Shown: one piece after another, positions 42,128 to 53,200 of the stretch
Layout: each line of letters begins with the position of its first letter
Numbering within the stretch: position 1 is the first letter of the stretch
NCBI GenBank assembly: GCA_032718475.1
Contig: JAUCBJ010008685.1
Coordinates: 1 to 64,000 of the forward strand
Direction of reading: 5' to 3'
DNA length: 64,000 nucleotides
Source: Nemertoderma westbladi
Taxonomy: Eukaryota; Xenacoelomorpha; Nemertodermatida; Nemertodermatidae
Notes under the pieces: model-generated
Told to the model about the DNA's origin: nothing
Seen by the model: the letters and a program-made list of their open reading frames with translations, nothing else
Database searches by the model: none
Made by a program: the position numbers and the translations under genes

Positions 42128-44249
42128 TCACCTCTTTAGGTACGCGATACTCTGCTGCACTTCTTGCAACTCTAACCTACTTTCCCTTACTGTTCCTTTA
42201 AACTGATGAACAGTCTCCTGCATCTGCCCGAGCAGGAGATTCATCCCCCGCCGCCCCTCATCCACCCACTCGACCGCCGAAGCGGGAGCCGCCAACGTTG
42301 TAGCGGGCGGGCGAGGGACAACGGGCGACAAATCATTAATATTTCGCTCGGAGTCCAGGACATGAACATTTTCAGGGGTGGTTCTGTGGGGCACAGGTAG
42401 CTTAGTGCTGTGCAGAGGGAATTTAGAGGTAGGTTCAGGGAGTACAGGTGTCTCTATCACCGAAGGGGTGGCTTTGAGAACAGGCCTAATTATTTCAGGC
42501 TCATCTACTATAGTAGGAAGTCTTTCTACTTTAATAATTTGGTCTGTGGGTTCTGTACTACCTAAGTCTGTGCTAGCTAGTTGCCTTCTAACAGCTGGAG
42601 GCAAATCAGGCAATTTCTGACGGTGAGTCATTATTCTACGCCTACTTAGACGAGATCTATTTCCTCCGCCTTCAAGATCTGTGGTATCGCCTTCATCCGA
42701 TGATGTAAAGCCCTGTCTTTTGGGGGTAGATCGACTCATCATCTGCATTTGACTAGCTGTTAACTGTTTATTCAAGTTATCTTGCTTCTCCTGAAGCTTT
42801 TCCAACTCTAGTTGGGTTGTCTCTTCAGATGCCCTCCGTTCTGCTTCTGCCGCTGCCACTGCTGCTTTCCTTTCCACTTCGGCCGCTTTTCTTTCCGCTT
42901 CTACCGCCTTTCTTTCCGCTTCTGCTGCTGCCGTTGCCGCTTTCCTTTCCACTTCTGCTGCCTTTCTTTCCGCTTCTGCCTCTGCCGCTGCCGCTGCTGC
43001 TATCTTTCTGTCTTCTATACGTTTTTTCTTTACTTGTTCTTCTTGAACCCTAGCGATGCGGATGCTTTCATCAAATTTAGCTTGGTTCGCAGCTGACATT
43101 TCCGCATCTATTGCGTCCAGCACAAACTTGGCTCCTTCACTATTAGGACGAAGTCCATCCAGCCTTCACCTCAACTCTTCATCACCTAGAAATCGTTGAT
43201 AGTCTGACAGATAGATATCAATAGCATCCCTCTTATGCGGTTTCTCTGCTGTCGCTTCGCTTTCCACTTGAGAAAAGGTAGCGTCTGTTGATTCTCCATG
43301 GGTTGAGCGCTCAGCCGGCTGAGATTTCCTCTGGGTCGTTCCTTGAACCTTGAGACTCACCCGTTGGAACCAAGTCTTGACGGCCACTTGCAACGACGTG
43401 TCTTGGGTTCTTTTCGAAGCTTCCTCAAAGGCCGATAGGATTAGTCTGATTCGTAGAGTTCTTTCTCGAACTTGACTCAAGCCGGCACAGCATTCTTAAA
43501 AATGCAGCTGCAATGCAGCATGCTGATCCTAGTTCTCGAACTTGATAAAGCAGCTCTCCCTGCTCTTGAGGTCCTTGGGGTTGTCGAGACAGTTGTTCTT
43601 CTAATCGCTCCATAGAGCTGAAGAATCCCTGTACGTATCCTGCTGCTGACCTCTTCCACACAGCTGGATCGCTGGTTTCTTTTGTCACTCCCATCCTATG
43701 TATGTCTTCCCAGGCAGCTTCCGATAAGTCAAACGGGAGTCCGGGTCCGGGGAAGTTCCATTGCGACTCGACAATAGACTTCAGTTCTTCCCTTGTATAT
43801 CCCGCATAACTATCCTTGGTCGATCGCTTACTTCTCGCCCAATCAATCTGGTGTTCCTCCACCGCAATCAATACCCTAGTGAGTACGGCTGCAGGAAGGA
43901 TGAGAAGGGGATCCGAATAAACCGCATCTGCCATCTTTGCTCCGCGCTCGGGTGTCAGCTCTACAGTATCCGCACTACTGGAGCTGTCGGGCCGCTGAGA
44001 AATAAGTTCTCGGCTCGAGTGTTGCTGTTGTTCCGCTGCTTCTTGGTCCCGCTTGACCTGAGCTCGAGTGCCTATGATAGACCTACGGTGTTGGACTAGC
44101 CTAGGGTCTGATACTACTACTGGAGGGATGATCTTTCTTACAGTAGGAGGTGAGTTGAACTTCGGTCTCACACGTTCCACACTCCTGTCTGGGTCACAGA
44201 TGGTTGTATCTAGGAGATTGTCTGACAGGTTTTTCTTTGTGTCAGACAT
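42128..44249 (-). pseudogene. Element G gag ORF1 (coiled coil)
   Basis: Starts MSDTKKNLSDNLLDTTICDP at 44249, is frameshifted at about 43450 into MSQVRERTLRIRLILSAFEE, passes a TGA at 43166 and ends at 42128. The middle part (KKKRIEDRKIAAAAAAEAEA and repeats of ERKAAEVERKAA) is a coiled coil like the one in element E, and the C-terminal LELQEVQQSIAYLKR resembles NKLAQIEELRG of E. Similar MSD start and layout identify it as the same gag type. Confidence 0.7.
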
Positions 44250-46453
44250 GTTTGTTTACACAGTTGAATGCCTACTGCTTGAACTACAGTTAAAGCAAGT
44301 ACAGTAATTCAGTATCAACTGTTAGCCTAGTAATTAATTACCGATATCGTTACGCTATGTAACGTGATATATATACAATATATTAGAGTACCGGTATACA
44401 CTTATAGTCTATATATAAGTAATATTACAGGCTAGGTTTGTCACAGAATACCGGTATATAATTTCAGCACAAATATATAGAAATATATAATAAGCCTATC
44501 GTGAATACCGGCATACAGCTTACACTTATAGTGTATATAAGTATAATTATAGACTAGAATTAATTACAGAATACCGGTATATAATTTCAGCACAAATATA
44601 TAGAAATATATAATAAGCCTATCGTGAATACCGGTATATCGATTATTTTAGAATAATTGAATTTCTGAATTTTAGGGTTACTTAGTTACTTTATTTACTT
44701 TATTACCGTTATTTAAGCAGTAGTCCAACTGATATTAAGACCTAATTGATGTATGACAGGCCTACTATTTTATAAATCTATTTGAGTTGATTTATAATAT
44801 ATATATATATACCCTTTATGGGTTTTGTCAATGTTTGAAATAAATGTTATTATTTCTGGGAAGGAGTCACTACACAGAAGCTGTATGCTCTCGGTGAAGT
44901 GCTACTTGTTGGACACTAAAACAAATAATTATAATTTGCCTAAGTTACTTAATACTACAAATTACGTACAATTCGGGGTGAGATTACAATCTCTAAATAA
45001 ACACAAAAATTACACGTACGAATTTTTAGGGTAATTTTACAAGAAGTCTACAAACCAGCCTAACAAAGGGTTAGAATATCTGGTTATTACAAACGGACAG
45101 GATACTACAGTATTTGAAAATAATAAAGCAGTAGTAAATATACTGCGTTGTCCAGATAGGAAAAATACCACCGTCTGACGACTTATAGCCGTAACACTAT
45201 AAGTACTACGTTATGTATCATGGAGTGTTCCTACCTAGAAGTTAATTACCGCGGTATACCAGAACCAACGTGCCTATTAACCACTTTACAACACAAATAT
45301 ACTGCCTACACACTAATTACCTTTGGAAAGTATTGTACACTAAACCCTAAATTAGGTACAAGTACTTATACAACAAATAACCAGCAGTTAGAAATACTTG
45401 TACAGCTAAAGGAACCACGGTATCTGCCGGAGTGACCAAAGCATATAATCTCCAGTCTTTACCTACGCCAAACAGCCCTGATGTAGTACCGGGGTTAATT
45501 TAACTATAACGGTATGTATAACAAGCACAATTGCTGTAGGAATAAACTTGGGGGTATGAATGTTGCGAATAATCGCATAAACTCTGAATAATAAATATTA
45601 CGCTACGCGCACAGACTACTCAAACAAAATACAGACCAAACGCTGGCAGACTACTATCAAGCCTAAACAAATTACAATATATGCAGACTCCGAAATGGTT
45701 AGTTAGTATGCGTTCTAACCGAGTAGTATGACTTATTCTTTCAGGGGGATTTACCTTACAGCACTGGATGCCACCCACTTTCCTAACTAGTACTTTATCG
45801 GACATACACTCTACACACACCGCTATCTCTTCAGATCTAACAACAGCCAGGCAACAATCCAGCCTAGAAATTATCTAAATAAGAAATATTACGCTACCCG
45901 TACAGACTACACAAACAAAATACAGACCAAACGCTGGCAGACTACTATCAAGCCCAAATAAACTACAGTATATGCAGACTCCGAAATGGTTAGTTAGTAT
46001 GCGTTCTAACCGAGTAGTACGACTTATTCTTTCGGGGGGATTTACCTTACAGCACTGGAAGCCCACCACGTTCCTAACTAGTACTTTATCGGACATACAC
46101 TCTACACACACTGCAATCCCTTCAGACTTAACAACAGTCAGACAACAGTCCAGCCTACAAATTACCTGTACAATCTGAGCAGGCTTACACGTCTTCTGCT
46201 CAATATTAACTTACAAATAACTAAAACTGACAGAAATAGGCCTAAGTAAAATCCCAATAAAAACCAGGCGTCCCCGATTAAATATTAAGACCTACCAGTA
46301 TATAATTATCAAAATCGAATAATACTGCTGTACCTGTACTGCTGTAAGTACCGGTTCGGGTAGTTAGGCAGTCAGGCCTACTAGTTACCGGTCGACCGGT
46401 ACTTTAGACTGTATTTATTGCCTACACTGCAATCAGAACTTCATAACTGTTAT
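44250..46453 (-). other. Element G leader with two tandem duplications
   Basis: Non-coding. About 44384-44640 is a ~130-bp unit repeated twice (GAATACCGGTATATAATTTC, AGCACAAATATATAGAAATA). About 45597-46175 is a ~270-bp unit repeated twice (ACAGACCAAACGCTGGCAGA, CTCCGAAATGGTTAGTTAGT). The bases directly inside the 5' LTR read ATAACAGTTATGAAGTTC on the minus strand; I could not match them to a tRNA 3' end. Confidence 0.6.
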
Positions 46454-47602
46454 TGTTCGCGCTTTCAGACCTTTAGCAGTTTAACCTGCCAAATTTAGGT
46501 GTCTTTTAGGTTATAAATCGACTTTAGCCTATGACGAGTATTGGATACACTACATTAGCCGAAGCCAGCCTATGCGCGACCATTCACCCGCTGGATATAC
46601 CCGGGAGACTGGATTCGGATGCTCTGACCTTATTGCGGTGTAGGCCTACTGTATTATTCGATGGATCGTTAATATATAATCTCTGACCAATATTATTCAC
46701 TTTCGGGAAATATTAACAGTTCCTTTAGGACGTGGCGCTCTAAGTATATAAACAGAGTTATGACTTACACTAAACACAACGGGATGGCTAATGATTCACG
46801 TATAAAGCGCATTCTTTAGGAGATGCTTTGTTATCCATCACACTCATGCACACTACTGCACAATACTGCACACCGATCTGCCGACCTTCACTAATTTTAG
46901 TCACATATAAAGAGAACAGCAACTGACACCTGTAGGGCCTATGAAATAGCTTTAAATTCACTCCAAAACCACTTTAATGTAAGTCGCAATTGTTATATGT
47001 AACCGGTCTCTCTAACCTTCAGTATATCAAGAAGATTGGGGTTTTCTGATTATTTATCGATATTCGCCAAATATAACAATATTCCATCGACTGATATAAT
47101 TAATAACCGACAGTAAATAGCAGTAAAATAATGCGGTGAAAGGTCTTAATGCATTGAGTTATATCGTGATGTACTGTGATAACAGTTATACGTTTCTATG
47201 ATCAAAGCCGTTCTAATGTTTGGCTAAAGTCTGAAACTTCCACAGAAGTACAGAAGAATCCTAAGCCGGTGTTCTAGGCTTAGAAAGATACATACTGACT
47301 AAATTGCGTGAGTTTCTGTATACAATGTCCAACACAGAGTGAAAATCGCTCTGATTGGTCGACCGAACAAAGAACGAACAAAGAACAAAGAAAAAGTTAC
47401 ACGTGGACACAGCTGATAGATGTCGTCATCTGAGTTCCGATGTTTAGAGTATTTGAGCTTATTGCGGAGAAAAATGGCTTTTTATGTCCGCTAAAGCACA
47501 CATGCAGACATAGCGGGCAAAATCGCTTGTTATGTCCGCTAAAATACCTACTCGGTATATTGCGGAGAAAAATAGCTTGTTACATCCGCAAAAGCTTTTA
47601 CA
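46454..47602 (-). repeat. Element G 5' LTR
   Basis: Near-identical to 34033-35182. Because gag to ORF3 all read on the minus strand between the two, this is the 5' LTR. Taken alone it would look like a solo LTR, but the 5-bp flank agreement is found only when it is paired with 34033. Confidence 0.85.
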
Positions 47603-48675
47603 CCCGACTTCCCGACTTGACTTCCCCGATCATTTCAAATAATTTTATCTTAAAATGACCGGCATTTTTCAGTGTTATTGAACGCCATTTTTTGCGACGC
47701 TACCTTGTATTAATTTTTCAGAATATCTGCGCGAATTCGAAAAATAAATAAACAAAAAGAAAAGTAGAAGAAAAAAATAAAATTAAGTTAAAGGCATTTA
47801 AATTTTATAATGTTAACGAACCAGATATGTTGATATATATTATATACCATTTGAAAGAGCGTAAAATTCTGCAGAAGCTAATATATTATTTATTGTTGTC
47901 CAATGTATCTAAGGTACGTCTATCAGTAAGAATAACCGTTAGACAATTTTATATCCCCCCCCTGTAATGGACCAGAGTTAACTATTATAACTTTTTGTTG
48001 GGCACAGCTTTTGCAAAGTCGGCAATGACGTCCAGATCGAACTGGTGACCTCCGGGTTGGAAGTCTGACGCTTTAACCATTCAGCTAGCGGCTCAGGTAA
48101 AAGATAGACTTGGAAATACCATCTGATACCTTGTATGTCCGCAATTTACCTCCTCATGGCCTCCCATCTGTCTATACCATCACCTGCTGCCACTGGGCTC
48201 ATCCCTACCGTACTTGGCCGTCTTTAACCACTCGCTACAATGAAAGGGTAGTGTATGTATATTAACCATGAACCATCACGTTCACAATGATTAATTAAAC
48301 ACTCTAGCTACTAATTTAGGTAGGACAGTTACACCCATAGAGAATTGCGAATTGCGATTGTGATGATGTACAGCTCCAATCATAAAAACCGGGCTATATT
48401 ATGAAACAACCATCTTCCCCGTGTTTGGTGTCCAAATTTCGGCCAACAGCATGTGAGTATATTCATGTAGTGGTAGTTTTATCTAAAGTTATGAAGTCGG
48501 GTGTGTCGCTTGCTTTGCCCCCCCCCCCCCCCCCCCCCCATGTAATGCCACTTAAAATGTCAATAAAATATATTTGGTCTTTTTGAAAAGGAAATTTTGC
48601 GGGCTTTTCAACTTACCAAAACATTATAAAATATGTAGAAGTTTTTTGAAATAAGAGATAATTGACAAGCAGGAA
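47603..48675 (+). other. Host intron between element G and the 16-bp minisatellite
   Basis: AT-rich. It contains a tRNA-like repeat (48021-48098) and a run of about 20 C near 48520-48539. No gene seen. Confidence 0.6.
48021..48098 (-). repeat. tRNA-derived sequence (SINE head or tRNA pseudogene)
   Basis: On the minus strand, TAGCTGAATGG (A-box-like), then CAGACTTCCAACCCGG (position of an anticodon arm, TCC), then AGTTCGATCTG (B-box-like) at tRNA-like spacing. Stems pair imperfectly, so a functional tRNA is unlikely. Confidence 0.55.
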
Positions 48676-49506
48676 ATGTCCCCCTGTAATGCTCTATACT
48701 CTCCTTATAAAATATGTAGCTATAGCCCCCTGCAGCTGTAATGCGTCCCCCCTGTAATGATCTATACTCTCCTGTAATGCGTCCCCCCTGTAATGCGTCC
48801 CCCCTGTAATGCGTTCCCCCTGTAATGCTCTATACTCTCCTGTAATGCGTCCCCCCTGTAATGCGTCCCCTCCTGTAATGCGTCCCCCCTGTAATGCGTC
48901 CCCCCTGTAATGCGTCCCCCCTGTAATGCGTTCCCCCTGTAATGCTCTATACTCTCCTGTAATGCGTCCCCCCTGTAATGCGTCCCCCCTGTAATGCGTC
49001 CCCCCTGTAATGCGTCCCCTCCTGTAATGCGTCCCCTCCTGTAATGCGTCCCCCCTGTAATGCGCCCCCCCCCTGTAATGCGTCCCCCCTGTAATGCGTT
49101 CCCCCTGTAATGCTCTATACTCTCCTGTAATGCGCCCCCCCTGTAATGCGTCCCCCCTGTAATGCGTCCACCCTGTAATGCGTCCCTCCTGTAATGATCT
49201 ATACGCTCCTGTAATGCGTCCCCCCCCCCCTGTAATGCGTCCCCCCCCTGCAATGCGTTCCCCCTGTAATGCGTCCCCCCTGTAATGCGTCCCCCCCCCT
49301 GTAATGCGTCCCCCCCTGTAATGCGTCCCCCCTGTATTGCGTCCCCCCTGTAATGCGTCCCCCCTGTAATGCGTCCCCCCTGTAATGCGTCCCCCTGTAA
49401 TGCGTCCCCCCTGTAATGCGCCCCCCCTGTAATGCGTCCCCCCCTGTAATGCGTCCCCCCTGTAATGCTCTATACTATTACTATACGAAAATGGCATTAC
49501 AGGGGG
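48676..49506. repeat. 16-bp minisatellite CCTGTAATGCGTCCCC
   Basis: About 45 copies of CTGTAATGCGTCCCCC with variable C runs, interrupted every few units by TGTAATGCTCTATACTCTC. The array starts GTCCCCCTGTAATGCTC and ends with an inverted half-unit GGCATTACAGGGGGATTT. Minus-strand frames of 163-276 aa (GRITGGTHYRGDALQ) are artefacts of the repeat. Confidence 0.92.
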
Positions 49507-50864
49507 ATTTAACTTAAAACCCAAATATAATTAGTGAAGTAAACTTTAATAGCTGACCACCACCGAGCTTATCGTATTCTCCTTAATAAGAGCTTAGAAT
49601 GATACAGTATAATATGTTTATAGGTTTTGAAAGAAAAATTTTTTGACGAAAATCCAATCTTAAGTTCGGCCACTTTTAGTGATTTTGACCCTGGTCTGTT
49701 GTCAATTAAGGGGAAGGAGCAGTTTACAGTTTATCTGTGACTGGTAAGCCCCCAACCATTAATTAAATGCAAGTAATTAATTGTTTTGATCATAATTAAC
49801 ACAGTTTTTTTCAACCTGGCTAAATAAATGTTTACGTAGCAGTCTCACTGATACAACCTATACACGGCAAAACTGTCTGAGAAATGGATGTGGTGATCTA
49901 AATCTGTATAATTTCGCATTTTCTGATATGGGACACTTTTTTGGACCATTTTGGACACGCTTACGCAATTGATTCATTGCACTGATAAACCACCAAAAAA
50001 TGCTTATCTAATTGAAACAAATGAGTGGGAGTGTTAAACACATCGGGTTAATGGCCCATATTTGACAATTTATATGCCATAAAATTAATTATTTACCGAG
50101 TGTCACTTCGAGTATGTGACAAACAAATCGGACCACGTTAATTTTTTTTGTATTTCTCCAATTTACTACGAAGCTAAGTTTATTTGTTCACAGGAATTAT
50201 ACTCAGCAGGGATATTAATCGTTTGGCACCTGAATTGGAATTTTAATGGCCTAAATGAGTCCGTAATCACATTAACAAAATTTAAAATGTTCCCCGTTAG
50301 TGACAATATTTTTTTTGCAATTCGTTGTAGCTTTTTCTATAACAAACTGTGGTTGGAGTGTATCACAGCAGGAGGGGACCGATTATAGTGTATCTGGCAA
50401 TCGAATTATCAAAGCCAGCCGACCATTAATTCTCAAATGATTTACATTTATGTATATTTTTTGTCCCGTACGTGACTTGGTCAATGTGGTTGGCATTGAC
50501 CCATATATTTTCTCAGGAAAAGTAAAGTTCCATTGAAGTGCAACTTTTTAAATATCTATATAAGACAAGATATACCGAATCTGTAGTCGGTATGTTTAGG
50601 TATAAACTACAACTGTTCTGTCCGCATTTATTCGGATACGATTTAACGTTAATTCGTTGTGGTCGGTATGTCACATTTGTAATTCTGGCCCTCTAACCAT
50701 TCCGAGAGCAGATCGAACTTCCAACATGGAAATGACAAGTTCGATCCCACATGGATGTCAATGCCAACTTTATTGAGAGGGAGACTTTACCCAACGAAAT
50801 ATATAACAATATAAAACCACAAAATAGCTCGATAATTTAAACTCTTTGTCTTATTGTTATTCAG
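49507..50864 (+). other. Host intron before exon 6
   Basis: No gene. It includes a partial unit resembling the 2788-3232 satellite (about 49709-49735) and a ~320-bp inverted-repeat element (50461-50782). The 90-aa frame at 50116 shows no recognisable features. Confidence 0.5.
50461..50782. mobile_element. Small inverted-repeat (MITE-like) element
   Basis: GGTCAATGTGGTTGGCATTGAC at 50481 on one side faces GTCAATGCCAACTTTATTGA at 50757 on the other. A related piece, GTCAATGCCAACCTTATTGA followed by GTCCCGTACGTGA, is at 11934-11972. No ORF. Confidence 0.4.
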
Positions 50865-50990
50865 ACGAGGCTTCGCGTTTCCGTCATCTAAATGACTTCC
50901 ACATAAATACTGTGTTGCCCCAGCAACCGAGTAAACAGCCACATCATTCGTTGACCAGGCGGCTATTTATGGAGGGTGAACAGCTGGCAC
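50865..50990 (+). CDS. Host gene, exon 6
   Basis: Acceptor TTGTTATTCAG and donor C|GTAAGT frame 126 bases that are open in the phase left by exon 5: SL-D, then EASRFRHLNDFHINTVLPQQ and PSKQPHHSLTRRLFMEGEQLA, ending in phase 1. Phase fits on both sides although exon 5 is 39 kb away, and no exon-like segment of matching phase was seen in between. Later exons were not found in the window. No domain recognised. Confidence 0.55.
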
Positions 50991-51180
50991 GTAAGTCATA
51001 GTTAGGGTTGACCTAACGAGACGAGTAAAAAGCAATAATGTATTGAAAAATGAATTAAATTAAACCTATAGTTTATAGTTTTCTAAAAAAAACAACTGGA
51101 GTTTAAGGAATAGAGGTTATTTCAGTATAATAATAGTAATAAGCAGTGCAGTAGGCCATTTAATAGACCTCTCGCCCAAG

Positions 51181-51253
51181 CAGCCGCCGTCTAGTGGTGA
51201 CATTCCCGGGCTACCAATCAGGAGGTCCTGGTTCGATCCCTAGAGGGGGCAGC
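51181..51253 (+). repeat. tRNA-like sequence
   Basis: CTAGTGGTGACA as A-box-like and GGTTCGATCCC (51230-51240) as a near-perfect B box, at tRNA spacing. The acceptor ends GCCGCCG and GGGGGC pair only partly and the T stem is imperfect, so a SINE or tRNA pseudogene is more likely than a tRNA gene. Confidence 0.55.
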
Positions 51254-51389
51254 AAATTGTTACTGGTTTAAGCAAAAAGCTTAAAAATTGTTACAAAACA
51301 AAATTAAGCCGAATTATTTGTTAGGCTTTCAATATATCCTGTTTCATTAACTACTACTAGGATCGGCATGCTGCATTGCAACTGCATTT

Positions 51390-53200
51390 TTAAGAATGCT
51401 GTGCCGGCTTGTCAACAAAATTGCACCGCCACAACTCCCTATCACCCATGACATTTGCTAGATCATCCGCATCTTTAAGGCCAGTGTCCTTTAAGATGCG
51501 TCTCAAGAAAGTCATGGGCTGTCCACCATGCTTATTCACTCCATGAGGCTGCCAAAGTACAAGATTATGCACTGGCTGGTCCTCACGGCGAAAGCAATGT
51601 CCTGCAAAGCGGAGGCGATTTTGTTCTAGTGTCAAGCTTGGGGGAACCAATGAGACACCTCCAATGTTATATAGTGTCTGGTTGGAGATGTGTGCATTGT
51701 ACTTGACACAATGAACCCGGCGTAGCATTCTTGTGAATGTGCCATCCAGAGATTTGGTGTCCTCAGCAGTTAGAGCCCAGCATCGACTCCCGTAGAGGAG
51801 TACTGGAACTACTGCTGCTCTAAATAATCGGACCTTAAGTTTCCGATTAATTCTAGGTGACTTCCAAATCCTGGAAAGCCTATTCAAGGCTGCCCATGCC
51901 TTTCCCTTACGTATTCGAAGGTCCTCACCTGACTTCCGGATCCATGATCCCAGGTAACAGAAGTCGTCCACATGCTCAAGCATACCATCCTTTGAGCTTA
52001 TGCTCATCCGATCAGAGACTTGCTGAGGACTTTCAAAGTTAACTGTCAGAATTTTGGTCTTTCTGGAGTTAATAAAAAGACCAACACTAGAAGCAGCATG
52101 TTCTAATGAGCTGAGGAGCCGCTGGGCTCCCTCTAATGATTCTGAGAGTACTCCTAAGTCATCAGCAAAGTCTAGATCAGTTAGGTACTTGGCAGGATTT
52201 CCTCGACTTCTGGAGCCAGTAGGTGGAGTTATCATCACCCCATCATCATTATGATGATCTAAGGACATGCGTAGAACATAGTCAACCACAATAATGAACA
52301 AGAATGGTGCAAGTGTGTCTCCTTGGAGGACGCCCCATAACACTTCAAATGGTTCTGTGTCACCATCAACAGTAGACACAAATGTTGTCGAACCATCGTA
52401 TACTGATCTGATTGCTGCAATAATTTCATCAGGAATCCCATATAATGAAAGTATGCTGAACATACGTGAGCGAGAGACTGAATCAAAGGCCTTGAAGAAG
52501 TCAACAAAGATAACAGCCAGATGCCTGTCTTTCTTTTTTGATAACTCTTCAATTATCCTTCTAAGTGCCAAAATGGGCTCCATGGTCCCACGACCTTTAC
52601 GGAACCTATTCTGATTTCCACGTAGCAGTCTCTCAATGGGATCCCTGATGCGATTTAATAGAATTCTATTGTATAGTTTTGCAGCAATCGAGATCAATGA
52701 GATTCCCCGAAAAGAACCATAGAGTGTTAGGTTGCCCTTCTTGGGAACTGGCACCAACTTATTTGTTTTCATTTCTTGTGGGACTCTTGTTGTACGGTAC
52801 ATGTCTACTATGATGGGATAGATGAGCTTTAAACACTCAGGTATTTTAAAGACCTCAGGGGGAACACCATCTACTCCACTGGCACGATTGGTCTTAATGC
52901 TCTTTGCAGCAGCCTTCACTTCTGCAAAGGAGATATCGCCAATGGGAATATCTGGGAGTACAGACTCAGACACTTTTACTTCTATAAAGTTATCAGGCAA
53001 TACCCTGTCATTATTGAGGAGCTTTTCAAAGTGGGCTTTCCAACCATTGAGGCGATCGGCTGGTGATTCAGCCTTAACCTTGGTGGTTGGTTGGCTTTTC
53101 CGCCCAGTAAGCAGATTGATCGATTTCCATGCCTGGGATGATTGCCTGCTGTCGTCAGCATCATTGATGGCATCAACCTGTTGGTTTATTAGCTCCTGTA
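51390..53200 (-). pseudogene. LINE reverse transcriptase
   Basis: The frame covers RT motifs: VDGVPPEVFK, FRGISLISIAAKLYNRILLN, FVDFFKAFDSVSRS (motif A), GVLQGDTLAPFLFIIV (motif B), YLTDLDFADDLGVLSES (motif C, FADD), NSRKTKILTVN, DFCYLGSWI and LLYGSRCWALTAED, ending with a HCFRREDQPVHNLVLWQP region. This matches the RTE clade. Catalytic aspartates of motifs A and C are present. The listed ATG frame starts at 53000, but the frame is open upstream to about 53200, where it should join the endonuclease. Confidence 0.9.

Larger units (their letters stand above)
34033..47602 (-). mobile_element. Element G: 13.6-kb BEL/Pao-type LTR retrotransposon, internally deleted
   Basis: Bounded by direct repeats 34033-35182 and 46454-47602, both with TG...CA ends when read on the minus strand. 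Flanking bases CCCAA (34028-34032) and CCCGA (47603-47607) form a 5-bp target-site duplication with one mismatch. Inside, on the minus strand: a 2.2-kb leader, coiled-coil gag, DUF1759 gag with zinc knuckles and protease, remnants of RNase H and integrase, a non-coding stretch, an extra ORF, a purine tract and the 3' LTR. Reverse transcriptase and integrase cores are deleted. A second copy of the family is at 1-2787. Confidence 0.85.

Noticed and set aside
42812-43096. Plus-strand cysteine/phenylalanine/arginine-rich frames
   Set aside because: Antisense of the Ala/Glu/Lys coiled-coil gag of element G.
46454-47602. Solo LTR
   Set aside because: Matching flanking 5-mers and the order of the minus-strand genes make it the 5' LTR of element G.
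48694-49524. 276-aa minus-strand frame RITGGTHYRGDALQ
   Set aside because: Translation of a non-coding 16-bp minisatellite with varying C runs.
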